This document shows, piece after piece, positions 1 through 5,218 of a stretch of DNA of 5,218 nt. The position numbers were made by a program, and so were the translations under genes. The DNA comes from Deltaproteobacteria bacterium (lineage in GTDB: Bacteria > Desulfobacterota > Desulfobacteria > Desulfobacterales > Desulfatibacillaceae). How positions within the stretch are numbered: position 1 is the first letter of the stretch; each line of letters starts with the position of its first letter. A model generated the notes under the pieces. That model was not told where the DNA came from. It made no database searches and saw only the letters and a list, made by a program, of their open reading frames with translations. Where the stretch lies: NCBI GenBank assembly GCA_019308705.1, contig JAFDHW010000192.1, positions 1 through 5,218 of the forward strand, read 5' to 3'.

Positions 1-341
1 CCATCCCCTCGGACATCAAGTTCGCCGGGGGGGATATGAAGCACGTATTCAAGAAGGTGGCGGCCCCGTTCCTTCCCCGGAAGATCCTGGAGCGCAAGGA
101 CAAGATGGGGTTCACCACGCCCTTGAGCGAGTGGATCACCGGCGAGGCCGAAGATTACGTGAAAGACGTGTTTTCAAGCAGACAGGCCGCGTCCCGCGAA
201 CTCGTCAACAACCGCGCCGTGCTCGCGAACCTGGAAAACGAGCCCAGGTTCGGCCGTAAAATATGGGGTTTTTTGTGCCTCGAGCTGTGGCAGCAGGCGT
301 TCCACGACCGGGAACACGAGTTCAAGAAGATGGCGGCCTGA
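1..341 (+). CDS. Asparagine-synthase-like glutamine amidotransferase, C-terminal fragment (5' end outside window)
   Basis: This is the last 112 or so codons of a gene; the frame is open from base 3 to the TGA at 339-341 and the start lies upstream of the window. What is visible matches the C-terminal end of the AsnB synthetase domain: a proline-bearing stretch leading to GGDMKH, then FLPRKILERKDKMGF (about 78-113), which carries the conserved R-x-K-x-G-F signature followed by T-T-P-x-x-x-W, and finally a W/L-rich tail typical of the last helix. Full-length family members are about 600-650 residues, with an N-terminal class II glutaminase domain and an ATP-pyrophosphatase domain; neither can be seen here. 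They use glutamine and ATP to amidate a carboxylate in the cytoplasm. Beside two sugar-nucleotide SDRs and a carbamoyltransferase, the substrate is more likely a uronic acid sugar (as proposed for WbpS/WbmE-type proteins) than aspartate, but that is inferred from context. True asparagine synthase remains possible. Confidence 0.88.
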   Translation, partial: IPSDIKFAGGDMKHVFKKVAAPFLPRKILERKDKMGFTTPLSEWITGEAEDYVKDVFSSRQAASRELVNNRAVLANLENEPRFGRKIWGFLCLELWQQAFHDREHEFKKMAA

Positions 342-365
342 AAAGCCGATACCCTTTTCAACGAC

Positions 366-371
366 AAGGAG
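366..371 (+). promoter_or_regulatory. Shine-Dalgarno site for the first SDR gene
   Basis: AAGGAG lies six bases before the ATG at 378, an excellent ribosome-binding site. It supports that start, which also places the Rossmann glycine motif at the expected N-terminal position. It is the best Shine-Dalgarno match among the four gene starts in the window, so this gene can be translated independently of the upstream amidotransferase gene. Confidence 0.8.
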
Positions 372-377
372 AACCCC

Positions 378-1316
378 ATGAAAGTGCTCATCACCGGCGG
401 CGCCGGCTTCATCGGCTCCCACCTGGCCGACCGCCTCCTTGCCCGGGGCGACCAGGTGCTGGTCATCGACAACTATGCCACGGGCAGGCGCGACAACCTC
501 ACTCCCGGCGGTAACCTCCAAATCGTGGAAGGCACCATCGCGGACCGGGGGCTGGTGAAAAAGTGCTTCGAAGAGTTCGCGCCCGACGTGTGCATCCACG
601 CGGCCGCCTCGTACAAGGACCCGGAAAACTGGGAAGAGGACGCCCGCACCAACACCCTGGGCGGTGCAAACGTGACCCAGGAGGCCAAGGCCCACGGCGT
701 AAAAAGGCTCATCTACTTCCAGACCGCCCTGTGCTACGGGCTAAAACCCCTGGAGCAACCCATTACGCTTTCCCATCCCATCCTGCCCGGCGGCTCTTCC
801 TACGCCATTTCCAAGACCGCGGCCGAGCAGTACATCGAGCTTTCGGGCATGGACTACATCTCCTTCCGCCTGGCCAACGCCTACGGCCCGCGCAACCTCT
901 CCGGTCCCCTGCCAACGTTCTTCCACCGGCTCACCAACGGCAAGCCCTGCTTTGTCATGGAAACCCGGCGGGACTTCATCTACATCGACGATTTGGTGGA
1001 TTGCGTCATGGGCGCGGTGGACGGCAAGGGCGAATCCGGTCCCTACCACATCTCCTCGGGCGCGGATTTCTCCATCCGCGAGCTGTACGACGCGGTGCGC
1101 GAGGCCCTTTCCATGCCGCCGGACCCGGACGTGGACGTGCGGCCCCGGGGAGAGGACGACGCCTACACCATTCTCCTGGACCCCCAAAAGACCCGGCAGG
1201 ACTTTGGCTGGTCCGTGAGCACGCCCCTTTCCGAAGGCGTGCGAAAGGCCGTGGACTATTACAAGGAATTCGGGATCACGGAAACCTACACCCACCTGCG
1301 CGGAGTGGAAGAATAG
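378..1316 (+). CDS. NAD-dependent epimerase/dehydratase, extended SDR, WbmG/WbmH-like
   Basis: The protein has 312 residues, normal for an extended SDR. The N-terminal Rossmann fold has the glycine motif TGGAGFIGS (residues 6-14) and an acidic residue at the end of beta-2 (D31 in VIDNYATG), which favours NAD(H) over NADP(H). The catalytic set is visible: T116 in QTALCYG, and Y142-x3-K146 in SSYAISK. FRLANAYGPRN (163-173) and RDFIYIDD (198-205) are the usual sugar-nucleotide epimerase/dehydratase landmarks. The segments AASYKDPENW and FQTALCYGLKP and the YTHL near the C terminus resemble, from memory, the Bordetella bronchiseptica O-antigen enzymes WbmG/WbmH; I cannot decide which is closer. 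It should act in the cytoplasm on an NDP-sugar, but the reaction (epimerase, dehydratase or decarboxylase) and the sugar are not determinable here. It starts 36 bases after the amidotransferase gene and ends 10 bases before the next SDR. No frameshift or missing key residue is seen. Confidence 0.93.
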   Translation: MKVLITGGAGFIGSHLADRLLARGDQVLVIDNYATGRRDNLTPGGNLQIVEGTIADRGLVKKCFEEFAPDVCIHAAASYKDPENWEEDARTNTLGGANVTQEAKAHGVKRLIYFQTALCYGLKPLEQPITLSHPILPGGSSYAISKTAAEQYIELSGMDYISFRLANAYGPRNLSGPLPTFFHRLTNGKPCFVMETRRDFIYIDDLVDCVMGAVDGKGESGPYHISSGADFSIRELYDAVREALSMPPDPDVDVRPRGEDDAYTILLDPQKTRQDFGWSVSTPLSEGVRKAVDYYKEFGITETYTHLRGVEE

Positions 1317-1318
1317 GC

Positions 1319-1323
1319 GGGAG
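1319..1323 (+). promoter_or_regulatory. Shine-Dalgarno site for the second SDR gene
   Basis: GGGAG lies three bases before the ATG at 1327, inside the 10-base gap after the TAG at 1314-1316. The spacing is short but workable. It supports the ATG at 1327, which leaves a short leader of about nine residues before the first Rossmann strand. Confidence 0.55.
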
Positions 1324-1326
1324 ACC

Positions 1327-2376
1327 ATGGACGGGTTTGAAGACACTTCCTGCCTGGTGGTCGGCGGGGCCGGGTTCGTGGGGTCCAACCTCTGCCGCGC
1401 CCTTCTGGCTCGGGGCGCGGACAAGGTGGTGGCCGTGGACAACCTGCTTTCCGCGGAAGCGGAAAACCTGCCCGGGGGCGCAAAGCTCATCAAGGGTTCC
1501 ATCACGGACGACAAGGTGCTGGCCAAAATAGCGGACGAGTACGACTACGTGTTCCACCTGGCCACGTACCACGGCAACCAGAGTTCCATGCACGACCCTT
1601 TGGCCGACCACGAGAACAACACCTACACCACGCTCAAGCTCTGCGAGCACATCAAGCGCTTCAAGAACGTGAAGAAGGTGGTGTACTCGTCCGCCGGGTG
1701 CACGGTGGCGGAAAAGACCTTTGACCAGGCCCGGGCCACCCAGGAGGACGCTCCGGTTTCCCTGTGGCTGGACAGCCCCTACCAGATCTCCAAGATCATC
1801 GGCGAGCTGTATTTCAACTATTACTTTTCCCGCCACGGCCTGCCCGCGGTGAAGGCCCGCTTCCAGAACGTGTACGGCCCGGGCGAGGTCCTGGGTGCGG
1901 GAAAATGGCGGGGCACCCCGGCCACGGTGTGGAGAAACGTCACCCCCACCTTCATCTACCGGGCCATCAAGGGAATGCCCCTTCGCCTGGAAAACGGCGG
2001 CATCGCCACCCGGGACTTCATCTTCGTGGAAGACATCGTGGAGGGACTTCTGGCCTGCGCGCTGTCGGGCGAACCCGGCGAGGTCTACAACCTGGCCTCG
2101 GGCCGGGAAACCAGCATCCGGGAGCTGGCCGAAACCATCGTGGACCTGGCCGGGACAAACGCGCCCCTCAAGGTGGCCCCGGCCAGGGCCTGGGACTGCT
2201 CCGGCAAGCGATTCGGCTCCACCCAAAAGGCGGAAAAGGAGCTGGGGTTTTCGGCGAAGGTCCCTTTGCGGGACGGCCTTGCCCGCACCATCGCCTGGAC
2301 CAGGGACAACCTTTCCTTCATCGAGTCCTGCATGGCCCGGCACAAGAAATACATGCCCGGCGGCGACTTTTCATGA
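1327..2376 (+). CDS. wbmF: NAD-dependent epimerase/dehydratase, extended SDR, WbmF-like
   Basis: The protein has 349 residues. A short leader precedes the Rossmann glycine motif VGGAGFVGSN (residues 12-21); D38 in AVDNLLSA indicates NAD(H) preference. The active site is S122 (in YSSAGC) with Y152-x3-K156 (SPYQISK). HLATYHGNQSS, DPLADHENN, the Trp-bearing stretch W194-W202 after VYGPGE, and RDFIFVEDI follow. These segments match what I remember of Bordetella bronchiseptica WbmF closely, clearly better than a generic GalE or RmlB, hence the symbol; a database search has not been done. WbmF belongs to an O-antigen locus and its exact reaction is not established to my knowledge, so the activity should be given only as NDP-sugar epimerase/dehydratase. 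It is not a simple duplicate of the preceding SDR: the region around the catalytic Tyr and the C-terminal half differ in sequence and length. Its TGA overlaps the next start codon by four bases, indicating translational coupling. Confidence 0.93.
   Translation: MDGFEDTSCLVVGGAGFVGSNLCRALLARGADKVVAVDNLLSAEAENLPGGAKLIKGSITDDKVLAKIADEYDYVFHLATYHGNQSSMHDPLADHENNTYTTLKLCEHIKRFKNVKKVVYSSAGCTVAEKTFDQARATQEDAPVSLWLDSPYQISKIIGELYFNYYFSRHGLPAVKARFQNVYGPGEVLGAGKWRGTPATVWRNVTPTFIYRAIKGMPLRLENGGIATRDFIFVEDIVEGLLACALSGEPGEVYNLASGRETSIRELAETIVDLAGTNAPLKVAPARAWDCSGKRFGSTQKAEKELGFSAKVPLRDGLARTIAWTRDNLSFIESCMARHKKYMPGGDFS
2373..2376 (+). promoter_or_regulatory. ATGA stop/start overlap (translational coupling)
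   Basis: The ATG of the glycosyltransferase-like gene (2373-2375) overlaps the TGA of the WbmF-like gene (2374-2376). Only a weak purine-rich GGCGGCGA lies upstream, so reinitiation by ribosomes finishing the upstream gene probably drives translation. The overlap also decides the start: the reading frame is open far upstream (back beyond 1764), but that part lies inside the WbmF-like coding region and is a shadow. Confidence 0.7.
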
Positions 2377-3533
2377 AGGACCGCATCCGCACGCTTTTGC
2401 TCACGGCCATGGGCTTTCGGTGGCAGGCCAAGGCCGCGGGAACCCTGTTGGGACTTTTGGGCAAACGCCCCACGGACCCGCTGCCCATGGGCCTGCACAA
2501 CCATCCCTGGATGCTCCGGCTGTTTCCTTACGGCTCCCTTTCCTACACCCGGGACTGGGAAGAGGCCTTTCTGGCCGAGGACCGGCTCGAGGTCACCACC
2601 TGCGACGTGATGAACCTGGCCGAAAGCCTGTCGTGCATGCGCCGCATCCGTGAATACGAGCTGATTATCATCATGCACTCAGCTGTCGGCGATGCGGTGT
2701 GCACGGAACTTATACCTTTTTTGGCCAAAAGGCGCTCGCCCCTTGCTCTCTTCTTTGGAAACGAATACGATTTGATGGAGAAAAAGATCCGCTTTGCCAA
2801 CGCGGTGGCTGCGGATTATCTCTGCACCCAGCTTCCCCTCCAGGCTGCAAAGTTCGTTTACCAGGATTGCACGGGCGAGATCGTGGAGATGCCCCACGCC
2901 CTCAATCCGTCGGTGTATTACGACATGGGGCTTGCCCGGGACGTGGACATCGGGTTTCGGGGCGCGGCCTACCACCGCGTGGTGGGCGACACGGAGCGCA
3001 CGGACCTTTTGCGGTATTTCCAGAATCCGCAAAACACGCCGGGTTTTGTGACCGACGTGGTCGAACAAATGCTGCCCCGGGATCAATGGGCACGCTACTT
3101 GAACCGCTGCAAGGGCATCGTGGGCGCGGAGTCCGGCACCTATTACCTGGACCGGGGCGGAAAAACCATCACCCGGGTCAAGAAGTACTTGAAGAAGCGC
3201 CCCCGGGCGTCCATGGAGGAACTGCACGAGCGGTTCTTTTCCCGGTGCGGGGAAGTGGTTTCCGGCAAGGCCGTATCTTCCCGGCATTTCGAGCCCATGG
3301 GCACCAAGACGTGCCAGATCCTGGTGCAGGGGCGTTACAATGGGATTCTGACCGCTGGAGAGCACTATATTCCCGTAAAAAAGGACCTGTCGGACGTGGA
3401 TGAGGCCCTGGAGAAATTCCGGGACTCGTCCCTGCGGGAAAAAATCGCGTCCCAGGCCCTGGAACACGCGCTGGGCGGCCACACCTACGCCCACCGCGTC
3501 CGCACCCTCCTGCAAAGGATGGGGGCGGCCTGA
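2373..3533 (+). CDS. Glycosyltransferase-like protein, CgeB / Glyco_trans_1_2 type
   Basis: The protein has 386 residues, the size of a GT-B glycosyltransferase. The C-terminal third fits the 'glycosyl transferases group 1' / CgeB-like domain: GAESGTYYLD (251-260), HFEPMGTKTCQ (305-315), where E307 sits at the usual nucleotide-sugar contact, EHYIPVKKDLSD (330-341), and an Ala/Arg-rich tail (REKIASQALEHALG). The N-terminal half holds GNEYD (129-133), EMPHALNPSVYY (172-183) and VDIGFRG (191-197), which look like Rossmann strand-loop segments and the inter-domain linker. There is no signal peptide; residues 6-30 are mildly hydrophobic and could touch the membrane. The likely role is cytoplasmic transfer of a sugar to a lipid-linked or polysaccharide acceptor during surface glycan assembly; donor and acceptor cannot be read from the sequence. 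It is coupled to the upstream SDR by the ATGA overlap. Internal ATGs (residues 13 and 38) are alternative starts without better support. The fold call is good, the activity is inferred. Confidence 0.8.
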   Translation: MKDRIRTLLLTAMGFRWQAKAAGTLLGLLGKRPTDPLPMGLHNHPWMLRLFPYGSLSYTRDWEEAFLAEDRLEVTTCDVMNLAESLSCMRRIREYELIIIMHSAVGDAVCTELIPFLAKRRSPLALFFGNEYDLMEKKIRFANAVAADYLCTQLPLQAAKFVYQDCTGEIVEMPHALNPSVYYDMGLARDVDIGFRGAAYHRVVGDTERTDLLRYFQNPQNTPGFVTDVVEQMLPRDQWARYLNRCKGIVGAESGTYYLDRGGKTITRVKKYLKKRPRASMEELHERFFSRCGEVVSGKAVSSRHFEPMGTKTCQILVQGRYNGILTAGEHYIPVKKDLSDVDEALEKFRDSSLREKIASQALEHALGGHTYAHRVRTLLQRMGAA

Positions 3534-3551
3534 AACCGATCGGCTTATTTC

Positions 3552-5218
3552 ATGAACATTCTGGGCATCTCCTGCTTTTACCACGACGGGGCCGCGTGCC
3601 TGGTCAAGGACGGCGAAATCGTCGCCGCGGCCCAGGAGGAACGCTTCACCCGCGTAAAGCACGACCCCCGGTTCCCCAAAAACGCCGCCCGATTCTGCCT
3701 GCGGAAAGGGGGCCTCACCATCGGGGACGTGGATTATGTGGCGTTCTACGACAAACCGTTTCTCACCTTTGAGCGGCTGTTGAAAAGCTTCCTGGCGTCG
3801 GCGCCCGGCGGGGTGCGGTCTTTTCTGGCGGCCATGCCGTCCTGGCTTTCCCGCAACCTCCACGTGCCCAAGGTGCTGGAGCGCGAGCTTTCCTACACCA
3901 AAACGGTGCTCTACACCGAGCACCACGAGGCCCACGCGGCTTCCGCGTTCTATCCCTCGCCCTTTGAGGAGGCCGCGGTGTTCACCGTGGACGGGGTGGG
4001 GGAGTGGGCTACGGCCAGCTACGGAAAAGGGGAGGGCAAAAACCTCACCCTCATGGCGGAGATGCGCTTCCCGGACTCGCTGGGGCTCCTGTACTCCGCT
4101 TTCACCTACTTCACGGGCTTCAAGGTCAACTCCGGCGAGTACAAGCTCATGGGCCTGGCCCCCTTCGGCAGGCCGCTCTATCGGGACCTCATCCTGTCCG
4201 AGATCGCCCATTTGCAGCCGGACGGATCGCTTAGGCTGAACCTCGAGTACTTCGATTTTCTGGGCGGGCTGAAGATGACCTCCAAAAAGTTCGCCCGCCT
4301 GTTCGGCGGCCCGCGCAGAAAGCCCGAGACCCCCATCACCCAGCGGGAGATGAACCTGGCCGCCAGCATCCAGGCCATTACCGAGGAAGCCATGCTGGCC
4401 ATGGCCAACTTCGTGCACGAGAAGACCAAAAAGAAGAACCTGTGCATGGCGGGCGGCGTGGCGTTGAACTGCGTGGCCAACGGCCGCATCCTTGCGGAAA
4501 GCCCGTTTTCCAAGGTATGGATCCAGCCCGCGGCCGGCGATGCGGGCGGGGCCATCGGCGCGGCCCTGGCCGTCTGGCACCGGTGCCTGGAAAACGACCG
4601 CCCCGGCCCCTTTGGCCAGGACCGGCAAAAAGGCTCCTTCCTGGGGCCGGAATACTCCAACGAGGCCATTTCCGGCTGGCTTTCCGAAAAGGGATACCCC
4701 TTTGAGGAACTGACGGCGGACAACCGTGCCGGCCGCGTGGCGGGCCTGGTGGCCGAGGGCAAAATCGTGGGGTATTTTGACGGCCCCATGGAGTTTGGAC
4801 CCAGGGCCCTGGGCGCCAGGAGCATTCTGGGCGACGCCCGCCGGGCCGAGACCCAGCGGATCATGAACATGAAAATCAAGTTCCGCGAGTCTTTCCGGCC
4901 CTTTGCGCCGGCGGTGCTGGCCGAGGACGCGTCCCAATACTTTGAGATGAACGGGGAAAGCCCCTACATGCTGTTCACGACCAAGGTGAAAAAGGAGCGC
5001 CGCACGTCCCTGGTGGCGGGCACGGACGACCTTCCATTGACCGAGCGCATCCTGCGCAGGCGGAGCGACATTCCCGCCGTGACCCACGTGGACTACTCCG
5101 CCCGGGTGCAGACCGTGCACAAGGAAACCAATCCCCGGTTTCATGCGGTGCTTTCCGCGTTCAAGGAGCAGACCGGGTGCTCGGTCATGGTGAACACCAG
5201 TTTCAATGTGCGGGGCGA
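3552..5218 (+). CDS. O-carbamoyltransferase, NodU/TobZ family (3' end outside window)
   Basis: 555 codons are present before the window ends, with no stop; the family is about 570-620 residues, so only the C-terminal tip is missing. The start MNILGISCFYHDGAA is canonical. The N-terminal Kae1-like domain shows the metal site expected from TobZ: H124 and H128 in HHEAHA, D147 in TVDG (the same spacings as in TobZ), and D330 in GDAGGAIGAA. KVNSGEYKLMGLAPFG (191-206) and GGVALN (301-306) are further family signatures. The YrdC-like C-terminal domain begins near residue 390, with EFGPRALGARSI (414-425), KFRESFRPFAP (443-453) and VNTSFNVRG (547-555) at the edge. Known members use carbamoyl phosphate and ATP, via a carbamoyl-adenylate, to carbamoylate a hydroxyl of a sugar. 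Here the target is probably a sugar or sugar nucleotide of the surface glycan. It starts 18 bases after the glycosyltransferase-like gene with no clear Shine-Dalgarno sequence. Confidence 0.96.
   Translation, partial: MNILGISCFYHDGAACLVKDGEIVAAAQEERFTRVKHDPRFPKNAARFCLRKGGLTIGDVDYVAFYDKPFLTFERLLKSFLASAPGGVRSFLAAMPSWLSRNLHVPKVLERELSYTKTVLYTEHHEAHAASAFYPSPFEEAAVFTVDGVGEWATASYGKGEGKNLTLMAEMRFPDSLGLLYSAFTYFTGFKVNSGEYKLMGLAPFGRPLYRDLILSEIAHLQPDGSLRLNLEYFDFLGGLKMTSKKFARLFGGPRRKPETPITQREMNLAASIQAITEEAMLAMANFVHEKTKKKNLCMAGGVALNCVANGRILAESPFSKVWIQPAAGDAGGAIGAALAVWHRCLENDRPGPFGQDRQKGSFLGPEYSNEAISGWLSEKGYPFEELTADNRAGRVAGLVAEGKIVGYFDGPMEFGPRALGARSILGDARRAETQRIMNMKIKFRESFRPFAPAVLAEDASQYFEMNGESPYMLFTTKVKKERRTSLVAGTDDLPLTERILRRRSDIPAVTHVDYSARVQTVHKETNPRFHAVLSAFKEQTGCSVMVNTSFNVRG

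Noticed and set aside
339..360. Inverted repeat TGAAAAG / CTTTTCA (7-base arms, 8-base loop) at the amidotransferase stop codon, considered as a terminator
   Set aside because: The stem is A/T-rich and weak, has no following T-run, and the next gene with a good ribosome-binding site starts only 18 bases later. More likely chance than a terminator.
563..1531. 322-codon + strand open frame overlapping both SDR genes in another frame
   Set aside because: Arg/Pro/Gly-rich shadow translation with no motif; both SDR frames have complete catalytic motifs.
1276..2343. 355-codon open frame on the - strand opposite the WbmF-like gene
   Set aside because: Low-complexity composition (Gly, Val, His, Arg), no domain, and full overlap with a convincing SDR gene; a GC-bias shadow.
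1764..2372. Upstream in-frame extension of the glycosyltransferase-like protein
   Set aside because: The frame is open, but the stretch lies wholly inside the WbmF-like coding region and gives Arg/Pro/Gly-rich sequence without domain features. The ATGA overlap at 2373 is the natural start.
378..2376. The two SDR genes as a recent tandem duplication
   Set aside because: They share only general SDR motifs; lengths (312 versus 349), active-site surroundings and C-terminal halves differ, so any common origin is ancient.
2679..5144. 821-codon open frame on the - strand opposite the glycosyltransferase-like and carbamoyltransferase genes
   Set aside because: Its predicted protein is rich in Gly, His, Arg and Val with no recognisable domain, and it lies antisense to two genes with clear family motifs. 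Long antisense frames are expected where third positions are mostly G/C.

Overview
The window is a GC-rich stretch from a bacterial surface-polysaccharide (probably O-antigen or capsule) biosynthesis locus. All recognisable genes lie on the + strand. Third codon positions are strongly biased to G/C. The sequence contains no direct taxonomic marker. The base composition and gene content would suit a Gram-negative proteobacterium or Desulfovibrio-like (Desulfobacterota) organism, but this is only a weak inference.

Layout: (1) bases 1-341, the C-terminal end of an asparagine-synthase-like glutamine amidotransferase, cut by the window start; (2) 378-1316, an extended short-chain dehydrogenase/reductase (SDR) resembling Bordetella WbmG/WbmH; (3) 1327-2376, a second, different extended SDR strongly resembling Bordetella WbmF; (4) 2373-3533, a glycosyltransferase-like protein of the CgeB / 'Glyco_trans_1_2' type; (5) 3552-5218, a NodU/TobZ-type O-carbamoyltransferase, cut by the window end. 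Gaps between genes are 36, 10, -4 (ATGA overlap) and 18 bases. No promoter, terminator, RNA gene, mobile element or CRISPR array was seen, so this looks like the interior of one operon.

Inferred joint role: the two SDRs would remodel a nucleotide sugar (oxidation, epimerisation, dehydration or decarboxylation; substrate not readable from sequence). The amidotransferase would amidate it, for example turning a uronic acid into a uronamide. The glycosyltransferase-like protein would transfer a sugar, and the carbamoyltransferase would O-carbamoylate a hydroxyl. An AsnB-like gene beside WbmF-like and WbmG/H-like genes recalls the Bordetella wbm O-antigen locus. That comparison is made from memory of the protein families, not from a search. 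The combination with a carbamoyltransferase is the most interesting aspect of the window.
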